DNA of 64,000 nt from Deltaproteobacteria bacterium (lineage in GTDB: Bacteria; Myxococcota_A; Polyangia; Polyangiales; Ga0077539), in contig JADJAE010000039.1 in assembly GCA_016704445.1 (NCBI GenBank), positions 54,146 to 118,145 of the forward strand, in the 5' to 3' direction. The position numbers and the translations under genes are program-made. The notes under the pieces were generated by a model. The model was not told the origin of the DNA. It was given only the letters and a program-made list of their open reading frames with translations, and made no database searches. Positions 54,490-63,378 of the stretch are shown piece after piece. Positions within the stretch are counted from its first letter, which is position 1. Each line of letters begins with the position of its first letter.

Positions 54490-57317
54490 ATGTCGACCAG
54501 CGATTTCACCCGCCCCTACGACCCCAACGAAGTCGAGCCCCGGTGGCGCGAGCGCGAGCTCTCGTCGACGTGGTTTCACGCGGTAGACGGCGTCGACAAC
54601 GCGCAGAGCTTCACCATCGCCCTCCCGCCGCCCAACGTGACGGGCTCGCTGCACATGGGCCACGCGCTCATGCTGACCATCCAGGACAGCATCGCCCGCC
54701 ACGCCCGCATGACCGGGCAGAACACCCTCTGGCTCCCGGGCATCGACCACGCGGGCATCGCCACGCAGATCGTGGTGGAGCGGGAGCTGAAGCGCGAGGG
54801 CAGCGACCGCCACGCGCTCGGCCGGGAGAAGTTCATCGAGCGGGTCTGGGAGTGGAAGGGCCGCTCCGGCGGGCGCATCTTCGAGCAGCTCAAGGTGATG
54901 GGCTCGTCCGTCGACTGGACCCGCTCGAAGTTCACCATGGACCCGGACATGTCGCGGGCCGTTCGTGAAGCGTTCGTGCGGCTTTACGAGGAGGGGCTCA
55001 TCTATCGGGCGAACCGCCTGGTGAACTGGTCCATCAAGGCCCAGACGGTGATCTCCGACCTTGAGGTCGACCGTGAAGAGCCCGATCCCTCGAAGCCCAA
55101 CGCCGAGCTCTTCTCCTTCGCGTACCTGCTCGAAGACGGCTCCGGCGAGATCGTGGTGGCGACCACCCGCCCGGAGACGATGGTGGGCGACACGGCCATC
55201 GCGGTGCACCCCGACGACCCGCGCTACCAGGGCCTCGTCGGCAAGCGGGTGAAGCACCCCTTCGTCGACCGCTCCATCCCGATCATCGCCGACGGGCTGC
55301 TCGCCGACCCGACCAAGGGCACCGGCGCCGTGAAGGTCACCCCCGCCCACGACTTCAACGACTACGAGTGCGGTCGTCGCAACAACCTCGCGACGATCAA
55401 CATCCTCAACCTCGACGGCACCCTCAACGCCGAGGCCGGGCCCTTCGCGGGCCTCGACCGCTTCGTCGCGCGCGAGGCCGTGAAGGCCGCCCTCGCGGAG
55501 CGCGGCCTCGACCGCGGCGCGACCCCTCACTCCATCCCCTACGCGCGCTGCCAGCGCACGCAGGACATCCTCGAGCCGCTGCTGCTGCCGCAGTGGTACG
55601 TGCGCATGGCGCCGCTCGCCGAGCCCGCCATCAAGGCCGTGGAGGAGGGCCGCACCACCTTCACCCCCGAGGAGTGGACCAAGACCTTCATGCACTGGAT
55701 GACCAACATCCAGGACTGGTGCATCTCGCGGCAGCTCTGGTGGGGCCACCAGGTTCCGGCCTGGTACTGCGCCGACTGCGGCGCGACGGTGGTCTCGCGC
55801 GAAGACCCCACGGCGTGCACGGGCTGCGGCTCGGCGAAGATCGCCCGCGACCCCGACGTGCTCGACACCTGGTTCAGCTCGGCGCTCTGGCCCTTCGCGA
55901 CGCTGGGCTGGCCCGAGCAGACCGCGGCGCTCAAGACCTTCTACCCGACCTCGGTGATGGAGACCGGCTTCGACATCATCTTCTTCTGGGTCGCCCGCAT
56001 GCTGATGATGGGGCTGCACTTCCTCGGCGACGTGCCCTTCCGACGGGTGCTGCTGCACGGGATGGTCTGCGACGAGACCGGCTCGAAGATGTCCAAGGTG
56101 AAGGGCAACGTCATCGACCCGCTCGACCTCGTGAACGGCGCCACGCTCCAGGACATCGTCGCCCACGCCTCGGGGAGCGCGCCCTTCCAGGAGGGGCTGC
56201 AGAAGTTCCGCAAGGCCTACCCCAGCGTGTCGACCATGAAGGAGGGCTTCCCCGCCTTCGGCGCCGACGCGGTGCGCTTCTACCTCGCGAGCCACCCCCC
56301 GCAGTCGCGCAAGATCAACCTCAACCTCGCGCGCCTCCAGGGGTACCGCGACTTCTGCAACAAGGTCTGGAACGCCACGCGCTTCGCCCTCACCCACATC
56401 GCCGACGTCGCGCCGAGGCCCACCGGCCCGTTTCCGCAGCCCGCCTCGGACGCCGAGCGCTGGATCCTGTCTCGCCTCGCCCACGCCGTCGGCGCGGTGA
56501 ACCAGGGCGTGAAGGAGTTTCGCCTCGATGAGGCCACGGCGGCCGTGTACCAGTTCTTCTGGTACGAGCTCTGCGACTGGTTTCTCGAGCTCTGCAAGCC
56601 CGTCTTCGAGGGCGGCGACGAGGCCACGCGCGCCTCGTTCAAGCTCACCCTCGCCCACTGCCTGGAGACCGTGCACCGGCTGCTGCACCCCTTCATGCCG
56701 CACCTCACCGCCGAGTGCTGGTCCCACCTCCCGGAGAACATCCGCCGGCGCCGCGCCGACGGGGGCTCCCCGAGGTGCTCTCGCTCGCGCCCTTCCCCGA
56801 CGCGGGCGACGCGACGCCCGACCCCGAGGCCGAGCGCCGTATCGCAGCCCTCCAGGGCACCATCGAGGGCGTGCGACGCATCTGCGCCGAGCTCGGCATC
56901 AAGCCCGGCGCGGCCATCACCGTCACCCTGCGCACCGACGACGAGGACACCCGCGGGGTGCTCAAGACCTACGAGGCGCAGATTCGTCGGCTCACCCGCG
57001 CCAGGGAGATCGTCCACGGGTCGCCGAGCGAGCCGCGCCCCCGGGGCGTCGGGTACGGCGTGTCGCACGGCGTCGAGGTGCTGATCCCCATCGCCGGGCA
57101 CATCGACCCCTCCAAGGAGAAGGAGCGCCTGGAGAAGGACATCCTCAAGGCCCAGAAGGAGTCCAGCGGCCTCGCCGGGCGGCTCAACAACCCCGACTAC
57201 GTGGGCCGCGCCCCGGCCGACGTGGTGGCCAAGGACCGCGAGCGCCTCACCGAGCTCGCCGACAAGGTCGACCGGCTCCGCGCCGCCATCGCCGTCGTCG
57301 GCGAGATTACCGGCTGA
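54490..57317 (+). CDS. valS: Valyl-tRNA synthetase, frameshifted at a G-run
   Basis: About 942 residues when repaired, normal for ValRS. Class I signatures: HIGH-type PPPNVTGSLHMGHAL (55-58 HMGH), the editing (CP1) domain with ATTRPETMVGDTAIAVHPDD, WCISRQLWWGHQVPAWYC, zinc-like CADCGATVV and CTGCGS, and KMSKS-type GSKMSKVKGNVIDP near 533. The anticodon-binding domain follows, and a C-terminal coiled coil (KEKERLEKDILKAQKESSGL) ends the protein. At GGGGG 56761-56765 the frame is lost; adding one G restores PEVLSLAPFPDAGD and the remainder. The gene is essential in bacteria, so this is almost certainly a sequencing error. GTGAGGAG precedes the ATG. Confidence 0.92.
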
Positions 57318-57390
57318 GGTAAATCCCCGCCTTCCCTCCCCTGCACGTTCTTTGACCAGCCCCCGGGAGCTCTGCGAACCCTCCGGTTCG

Positions 57391-58029
57391 ATGAGCACTC
57401 AGCAACTGGTGGTCGCGGACTACACCCGCATCAGCGACGACGCTGCGATCCTCTGCCGACGCCGGGATTTCCCGCGCGCGGTCAACGTGCTCCAGCGGCG
57501 CGCCCCGGACCGCCGACGCTGGCGGCAGGCCTTCCGCTCGCTCGCCGTCGCGGGCGACCGCGGGCTCGAGGGCACCCGCCGCCGCTGGTTCGAGGGCGCC
57601 ATCCAGGAGCTGGTGCTCGGCGTCCCGGACGGCGGGCTGCGCACCGAGCTCGCCCTGGACGCCGTCGAGTACGACACGAGCTGGGACTTCGCCGAGGCCC
57701 TCCCCTGCTGGAGCGCCCGCGACCTCTGGAACCTCGCCGAGTCGGTGCAGCTCCCGATGTCCTACCTCGCGCAGGTCACCACGCTCCCCCGGTCGATCCG
57801 GGAGACCATCCACACCGCGCGGGTGGTCGTCGACTGCCGTCGCACCGCCGAGGCCCACCGCTCGCTCGCCCTGGAGCTCTCGCAGAACCTCTCCCCCACC
57901 GCCATGATCGACGAGGTGCGCGGCCACGCCGACGCGTCCACCCTCTCGACCCTCGGGGAGGTGCGCTCGCAGCAGGACGCCGCGAGGCGCTGGCGCGAGC
58001 TCGCCCACCGGCTGCTCTCCCCCGCGTAG
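57391..58029 (+). CDS. Conserved-looking hypothetical protein
   Basis: 212 residues from ATG 57391. No signal peptide, membrane span or known motif. It is rich in Arg, Ala, Leu and Trp, predicted largely helical (QRRAPDRRRWRQAFRSLAV, TRRRWFEGAIQELVLGV, AHRSLALELSQNLSPTAMID). Clean codon bias and 74 bp of spacing after valS support a real gene. No function assigned. Confidence 0.6.
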   Translation: MSTQQLVVADYTRISDDAAILCRRRDFPRAVNVLQRRAPDRRRWRQAFRSLAVAGDRGLEGTRRRWFEGAIQELVLGVPDGGLRTELALDAVEYDTSWDFAEALPCWSARDLWNLAESVQLPMSYLAQVTTLPRSIRETIHTARVVVDCRRTAEAHRSLALELSQNLSPTAMIDEVRGHADASTLSTLGEVRSQQDAARRWRELAHRLLSPA

Positions 58030-58070
58030 CTGAACTGCGCGCCGCCCCGATGCGGGCTACCATTCGCAGC

Positions 58071-58709
58071 ATGTCCAGCCGAGCGAGCATCGCCCTCCTC
58101 ACGGCCTTCACCGCCCTCGTCGGGTGCGGCCCCAATTACCGATACGTGTATGACGGAGAGAGCGCCTTCGAGCGCTGCTACGGGCTCGACTACGACACCG
58201 CCGTCGCCGACGCCGCGCGCTCGTCGTGCTGGAGCGCGTGGCTCCAGTCGTACAGCTACGGCGCCAACCCCGACCGGGTCGACTTCGCCCGCAACCGCCT
58301 CGCCGCGCTCGGCACCGGCGATCGCCGCGACGCCGCGGCCCCGTCGTCCGGCGCCAACACCGCGTCGCTCAACCCCAGCGCCGTCCCCGGAGCGGCGACG
58401 CCCGCGAGCGCGCCGCCACCGCGCTGACGGTCGGCGGCGAGCGCCCCTCCGTCCGCCCCGAGGTGCCCGCCAAGGCCACCCCGCGCCCAGCCCCTGGAAC
58501 GGGCGCATCTCGACCGGCGGCAACCCGGTCAACGCCGCCGCCGCCCACGCACCACGACAACACCGGCGCCGAGCCGCCCGGCGCGAGCTGCGCGCACGAC
58601 TGCCGCGCGGCGTGGAGCACCGCCGCCGCGCACTGCCCGCGCCAGGACGCCGCCTGCGTCGCGCGGAGCGACGAAGGCCTACCGGGAGTGCATGCGGGGA
58701 TGCTTCTGA
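58071..58709 (+). CDS. Cys-rich lipoprotein, two apparent frameshifts
   Basis: ATG 58071 opens a lipoprotein signal (SIALLTAFTALVGC). The first ~115 residues (YRYVYDGESAFERCYGLDYD, SSCWSAWLQSYSYG, RVDFARNRLAALG) run into a stop at 58427, but a Pro/Ala linker and a Cys module (CAHDCRAAW, AHCPRQDAACVARSDE) continue in the +2 frame. Near 58675 removing one G gives EAYRECMRGCF and a stop at 58707, a natural ending with regular C-x3-C spacing. One deletion plus one insertion restore a ~212-residue protein. Function unknown. Convergent with the HARE-HTH gene. Confidence 0.55.
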
Positions 58710-58732
58710 AGAGGAGGGACAGGGGCGGGCGA

Positions 58733-60433
58733 TCAGCCGCCGCGGAGCTGATCGAAGAGGTCGATGTCCAGGTAGGGGAGCGTCACCGTCGAGTGGTTGA
58801 CCAGCACCTTGTGCTCGTCGAGCAGCCGACCAAGGCCGACGCCGTCCACGAGCGTGATCGGGGCCGCGCCGTCCTGGGAGGCCTCGTCACGCGCGCCCGA
58901 AAGCACCTGCCCGGTGGTCAGCAGCCAGCCCGCGCGGGCGTTGTTGTAGTGGTGGAGCGAGCCGCGGAGCTCGATCACGCGCTCGCGGCCGACCTCGCCG
59001 CCGCGGCGTAGCACGATCGCGACGGGGAGCTCCTCGGGGCCGCGACGGGCGATGCCGCAGAGGTGGGCCTCGACCTGCGAGAGCCCCGGCCGGCGCGTCG
59101 AGCGCAGCGACGAGATGCCCATGCGCTCCAGCAGCAGCGCCGCCGCCTCGACGAAGGAGGCCTGCGGGAGCTCGTTGATGCGCCGGACGACGTAGCGCCG
59201 CGAGGCGTCGCGCAGGCGCTCGAGCGCCGCGAGGGCCTCGGCCTCGGCGCGAACCAGGTCGGGAGGCAGCGTCCAGTCGAGCAGGCCGACCCGGCCGCCC
59301 GCGAGGCGCAGCCGCGCCCGCTCGCCGCGCAGCCCGCGCCGCGCGCCGTCGACCCGGATGGCCGCGGACACCGTCGACTGCAGGAGCGCAGGGTCGCCCG
59401 CGAGCTTGCCCGTGCGCAGCCCCTCTTCGATGAGGGTGCGGAGGCCCACCGGCTGGCGGTCGTCGCGCCGAGCCAGGATGGCCACCACCGCGTCGGCGGT
59501 GTCGCGGCCGATCTCCTCGTCGCGCCCCTCCGGGGCCTCGACGCGGACGTCCGAGCGCTCGTCGCGACGGCCCTCGTCGCGACGGCCCTCGTCGCGACGG
59601 CCCTCGCCGGTGCGCGCCTCGCCGCGCGCCTCGCGCGGGCCCCGGTCGCCGCGGTCACCCCGGCGGCCGCGACCGCGCTCCTCGCCGCGCTCGCTGCGCG
59701 CCGGCTCCGGGCGATCGCCCGCCTCCCGCGGCGCCTCGCCCTCGGCGGGGACGCCCTCGACGGGCGCCTCGCCCTCGGCGGCCACGGCCACGCCCTCTTC
59801 GCCCTCAGCGCCGGGCGTACCGTCGGCCCGCTCGCCCGCTCGCCCGCGGCGACGACGGCGGCGGCGGCGCTTGTTGCCGTCCTGCTTCTCCGCCGAGCCG
59901 CCGAGCAGGGGCTCGTCGTCGTCGTCCTCTTCGGAGAGGCCCTCGACCGCCGCGGCCATCCGGGCCATGCGCTCGATCTCTTCGGGGGTGCGGGGCGACT
60001 CGTCGACCACGGGCGCAGGGGGCGCCGCGGGCGCCGCGGGGGTGTGGCTCGCGACCTCGTCGGCGCTGAGCTCCTCGGAGGCGTGCTCGGCCGTCACCTC
60101 GGCGCCGTTGACGACGCTCGGGGCCGCGGCGGGAGCGGACTCGGCCGGGGCGGCGGCCTCGGTGGTCTCGGCGGCGTCGGTCTCCTCGACCGCGGCGGCG
60201 TCGATGGAGCCCCACTCGCGCAGCCCGAACACGCCCGGGCGGACGCGGACGATGTTCTGCGCGGGGTCGTCCCGGCGGGTGAGCGTCGCGAGCCGCGTGC
60301 TCATGGTCACCTCGGGGGTCTTGCCCACGTGGGACAGCAGGTTCTCGTCGATGGAGATCTGCGTGATCTTCTTGAAATGCAGGGGCTTGCCCGCCTTGCG
60401 GAGCACGGCCTCGGCGGCCTCGGTGAACGTCAT
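58733..60433 (-). CDS. HARE-HTH protein with Arg-rich linker and Mrr-like domain
   Basis: 566 residues from ATG 60433 (GGAGGA 7 nt upstream). Residues 1-80 (FTEAAEAVLRKAGKPLHFKK, VRPGVFGLREWG) form a HARE-HTH winged helix, the domain of ASXL, RNA polymerase delta and several restriction systems. The long middle is disordered: Ala/Glu/Pro, then KRRRRRRRRGRAGERADG and GRRDE repeats. The C-terminal ~130 residues (SQVEAHLCGIARRGPEELPV, VIELRGSLHHYNNARAGWLL, TTGQVLSGARDEA, TLVDGVGLGRLLDEHKVLV) resemble the Mrr restriction-endonuclease fold, but the usual Q-x-K catalytic strand reads AIVLRRGGE, so nuclease activity is doubtful. Likely a nucleic-acid-binding protein. Confidence 0.7.
   Translation of the reverse strand: MTFTEAAEAVLRKAGKPLHFKKITQISIDENLLSHVGKTPEVTMSTRLATLTRRDDPAQNIVRVRPGVFGLREWGSIDAAAVEETDAAETTEAAAPAESAPAAAPSVVNGAEVTAEHASEELSADEVASHTPAAPAAPPAPVVDESPRTPEEIERMARMAAAVEGLSEEDDDDEPLLGGSAEKQDGNKRRRRRRRRGRAGERADGTPGAEGEEGVAVAAEGEAPVEGVPAEGEAPREAGDRPEPARSERGEERGRGRRGDRGDRGPREARGEARTGEGRRDEGRRDEGRRDERSDVRVEAPEGRDEEIGRDTADAVVAILARRDDRQPVGLRTLIEEGLRTGKLAGDPALLQSTVSAAIRVDGARRGLRGERARLRLAGGRVGLLDWTLPPDLVRAEAEALAALERLRDASRRYVVRRINELPQASFVEAAALLLERMGISSLRSTRRPGLSQVEAHLCGIARRGPEELPVAIVLRRGGEVGRERVIELRGSLHHYNNARAGWLLTTGQVLSGARDEASQDGAAPITLVDGVGLGRLLDEHKVLVNHSTVTLPYLDIDLFDQLRGG
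59556..59600 (-). repeat. Three tandem 15-bp units
   Basis: CTCGTCGCGACGGCC occurs three times head to tail (59556-59570, 59571-59585, 59586-59600), coding Gly-Arg-Arg-Asp-Glu three times in the disordered linker of the HARE-HTH protein. Perfect identity suggests slippage and possible length variation. Confidence 0.9.
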
Positions 60434-60709
60434 GGGAAATCCTCCGGTTCGATGGTCGAGCGCCCCTTCGCGGTCGCGCTCGCCCGAACATTCGGGGGCC
60501 ACGTGCGCGGGCTGATCGACTCTATGCGGACATCGACCACGTACCAGGGCCCTACCCCTGATCACGCGATGTCGAGCGCACCCTACGCCGAAGTACCGTG
60601 CGAGGTAAAGCGCCGTCGCGATGGATCTCCGGGCGTCCGCCGTGGCGCGGTGCGGAGGGATCGACTACCTACGACCGCAGGCCGCCCATCGGCCCAGATC
60701 CCCACTGCC

Positions 60710-61276
60710 ATGGCCAACACCACCGACTCCCCGAAGCCGCGCGCGTCGCGCGCCCCTCTACATCAACATCGCCCTCGTCGTGGGCGCCCTCGGGATCTTC
60801 CTCGCGTGGCGGCGCGCGCGACCCGCACCGCCTCTGGGCGAAGGGCCTCGACCAGTCGCACCAGCGCTACGTCGACACCGCCCTGCGCCGGTGCTTCGGC
60901 AGCACCTCCGCGGCCGACATCCGCCGCGTCGCCGACGCGGTGCGCGGGGGCACGCTCCCGAGGCCCTTCAACGAGTGTCACCGCGGCCCGATGGCCGAGC
61001 TCCTGGTGGCGCCCAACAGCTTCATCCAGTCGCTCCAGAACCCGCCCATCGAGGTGTACCGGCTGCGCGAGCGCGAGCGCTCCGCGTCGATGCGGCTCAC
61101 CGCCAGCGCGCGGATGCTCGAGCAGGAGGTCAGCCACGCCGAGGGGCGCCCTACGACCGAGCAGCGCGAGCCGCTCGCGACCAAGGTCGAAGACTCGCCA
61201 TCGCCGTGCAGCAGGAGCGCGAGGCCTTCGACGACCCTCGTGCGCGCCGCCCGCGACGCCGCCGTCCCTGTTCTGA
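60710..61276 (+). pseudogene. Single-span membrane protein, multiple frameshifts
   Basis: ATG 60710 starts MANTTDSPKPRASR, but the membrane span YINIALVVGALGIFLAWRRA is in a second frame, the main body (RLWAKGLDQSHQRYVDTALR, ADAVRGGTLPRPFNECHRGP, SFIQSLQNPPIEVYRLRERE, SARMLEQEVSHAEGR) in a third, and the tail (IAVQQEREAFDD, then LVRAARDAAVPVLI) shifts twice more. At least four single-base indels occur in 570 bp. Joined, they give a coherent small protein with one N-terminal membrane helix and a helical soluble domain; family unknown. Either a decaying gene or a stretch of poor base calling; the second fits the other indels nearby. Confidence 0.5.
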
Positions 61277-61345
61277 TCCGCGGGCACCTAACCCCGTCGC
61301 GCGTCGGCGCGTCGAATCGACGCAGCGGTAACAGTTGGCCAGAAA

Positions 61346-61385
61346 CACAAACGCCCTGGGAACCTCATCGGTTCGCCAGGGCGTT
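61346..61385 (-). terminator. Rho-independent terminator after tRNA-Asp
   Basis: AACGCCCTGG (61350-61359) and CCAGGGCGTT (61376-61385) form a 10-bp perfect stem, with an inner GAACC/GGTTC pair. On the minus strand it is followed by a T-rich stretch (TTTGTGTTTCT). It lies about 30 bp past the tRNA 3' end. Confidence 0.75.
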
Positions 61386-61414
61386 GGCGTTCAACCATCA
61401 GTCAGTCGATCAGG

Positions 61415-61488
61415 CGAGGTGGACGGGACTTGAACCCGCGATCTCCGGCGTGACAGGCCAGCGCGATAACCAGCTTCGCTACCACCCC
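61415..61488 (-). tRNA. tRNA-Asp (anticodon GTC)
   Basis: A full cloverleaf on the minus strand: acceptor GGGGTGG with CCACCTC, D stem GCGA/TCGC, anticodon stem CTGGC/GCCGG with loop CTGTCAC (GTC, plus-strand 61452-61454), T stem GCGGG/CCCGT with loop TTCAAGT, and discriminator G, an aspartate identity base. The 3' CCA is not encoded (CCT follows). A terminator hairpin lies downstream. Confidence 0.93.
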
Positions 61489-61581
61489 ACTCTTCAGTCC
61501 GCGGTTTGTGACCGCTTCCCGTCGAAGGGAGCAGCGGTGTACTCCCCGGCCCGGCGGACTGTCAAAGAAAAAAACGCGTTC

Positions 61582-62370
61582 CTACTTCCCGGCGAAGCTT
61601 CGCGGGGCGCGCGGGTTCTCGACGAAGGTTCGCATGCCGCTCTTCTGGTCTTCGGTGGCGAAGCAGAGCGCGAACCCCTGGATCTCCAGCTCCTTTGCGA
61701 CGCCGAGCGGGACGTTCTCCGCCGCGTTCATCACCCGCTTCGCGTGACCCACCGCGAGGGGGGCGTTCTTCGCGATGGCGTCGGCGAGGGACTTCACCTC
61801 GGCCCCGAGGGCGTCGTGCGCCACCACCCGGTCGGCGAGCCCGATCGCGAGCGCCTCGGCTGCGCCGATGACCCCGCCCACCAGCACCAGCTCGCGGGCC
61901 TTGCCGACGCCCACGCGCCGGGCCAGCCGGATGGTTCCGCCGAAGCCCGGGATCACCCCGAGGCCCACCTCGGGCTGACCGAACTTCGCCTTGTCGCTCG
62001 CCACGATGAGGTCGCACGCGAGCGCGATCTCCGCCCCGCCGCCGAGCGCGAAGCCGTTGACCGCCGCGATGATGGGGTAGCCCACCGCCGCCATCAGCTC
62101 ACCGAGCGCGTGCCCCTTGCGGGCGAAGCGCCCGGCCGCCTCGCTGTCGAGCCCGGCCATCTCCGCGATGTCCGCGCCCGCCACGAAGGCCTTGTCGCCG
62201 GCGCCCGTGAGCACCGCCACGCGCACCTCGTGCTGCGCCGCCAGGGCCGTGAAGGCCTGGGTGAGCTCGTCGATCACCCGCGCGTTGAGCGCGTTGAGCT
62301 TCTCGGGGCGGTGGATGACCACCGTCGCCACGTGCCTTTCGACCGACACCCTGATCGTCTCGTAGTCCAT
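61582..62370 (-). CDS. Enoyl-CoA hydratase / crotonase family protein
   Basis: 262 residues. Adds water to 2-enoyl-CoA. Crotonase motifs: VVIHRPEKLNALNARVIDEL, VLTGAGDKAFVAGADIAEM (oxyanion loop), VNGFALGGGAEIALACDLIV (first catalytic Glu) and FGQPEVGLGVIPGFGGTIRL (second Glu in QPEVGLG). Both catalytic glutamates argue for true hydratase activity. It lies 15 bp downstream of the 3-hydroxyacyl-CoA dehydrogenase gene, so the pair catalyses consecutive steps of butyrate-type or beta-oxidation metabolism. Confidence 0.92.
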   Translation of the reverse strand: MDYETIRVSVERHVATVVIHRPEKLNALNARVIDELTQAFTALAAQHEVRVAVLTGAGDKAFVAGADIAEMAGLDSEAAGRFARKGHALGELMAAVGYPIIAAVNGFALGGGAEIALACDLIVASDKAKFGQPEVGLGVIPGFGGTIRLARRVGVGKARELVLVGGVIGAAEALAIGLADRVVAHDALGAEVKSLADAIAKNAPLAVGHAKRVMNAAENVPLGVAKELEIQGFALCFATEDQKSGMRTFVENPRAPRSFAGK

Positions 62371-62385
62371 CGTCGACCTCCCTGA

Positions 62386-63247
62386 TTACCGGGTCTCGTA
62401 AGAATAGAACCCGCGCCCGCTCTTGCGCCCGAGCCACCCCGCGGCGACGTAGTTTCGCAGCAGCACCGGCGCCCGGTACTTGTCGTCGCCGAGCTCCCGG
62501 TGCAGCACGTCGGCGATCGCCAGCACGGTGTCGAGGCCGATGAGGTCGGACAGCTCGAGCGGGCCCATCGGGTGGTTGAGCCCGAGCTTCGCGGCGTGGT
62601 CGATGTCGTGCGGGGTGCCGAGCCCCGGCCTCCAGCACGAACACCGCCTCCACCAGCAGCGGGAGCAGCATCCGGTTGACCAGGAACCCGGGGCTGTCCT
62701 TCGCCGTCACGGCGGTCTTGTTGAGCCGCGCCACGGCCTCGAGCGCCCGCTGGTAGGTCGCGTCGCTGGTCTGGAGCGCCCGCACGATCTCGACGAGCCG
62801 CATCAGCGGCACCGGGTTGAAGAAGTGCATCCCCACCACGTCGGCGGGGCGCTTCGTCACGGCCGCGATGCGGGTGAGCGAGATGGAGCTGGTGTTGCTC
62901 GCGAGCACCGCGCCGGGCTTCACCGCTGCGTCGAGCTGCGCGAAGAGCGAGAGCTTGGTCTCGAGGTCTTCGGTGACGGCCTCGACCACCAGGTCGGCCC
63001 CGGCGAGGTCGGCGATGCCCCCCACCGGGACGATGCGCGCCACCAGCGCAGCCGCGTCGTCGGCGGTGACCTTCCCCTTCTCCACGAGCTTCTTCAGCCC
63101 GCCGGCGATCTTGTCGCGCGCCGCTGTCGAACGGGCGATGGACGCATCGGCCAGCAGCACCGTCCACCCCGAACCCGCCGCGACCTGGGCGATGCCCGAA
63201 CCCATCTGCCCAGCGCCCAACACACCGAACACCGCGATGTCACTCAT
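62386..63247 (-). CDS. 3-hydroxybutyryl-CoA dehydrogenase, frameshifted
   Basis: About 286 residues when repaired, the family's usual length. NAD-binding GVLGAGQMGSGIAQVAA at the start, VVEAVTEDLETKLSLFAQLD, ASNTSSISLTRIAA, MHFFNPVPLMRLVEIVRA (catalytic His) and KDSPGFLVNRMLLPLLVEA. Near 62623-62626 an extra C in a run (G on the coding strand) breaks the frame after FVLEAG; removing it gives LGTPHDIDHAAKLGLNHPMG, leading to GLDTVLAIADVL and the end GRKSGRGFYSYETR. Probably a homopolymer error rather than a dead gene. Co-transcribed with the crotonase. Confidence 0.88.
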
Positions 63248-63378
63248 GCCCGAGCGGGTAGACCACCGCCGTCACCATCGTCAACCCCTCCGAATGCACC
63301 AATCCCTTGTGGAGGGCGTAGGAGCGACGATAGCCTCAAAACACGCGGCGTCCGGCCGCGGGGAGTACAAGAGACCCA

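Noticed and set aside
59063..60515. Plus-strand frames opposite the HARE-HTH gene
   Set aside because: They mirror the Arg/Glu/Ala-rich linker codons and show no domain; the minus-strand protein has clear HARE-HTH and Mrr-like parts and a good ribosome site.
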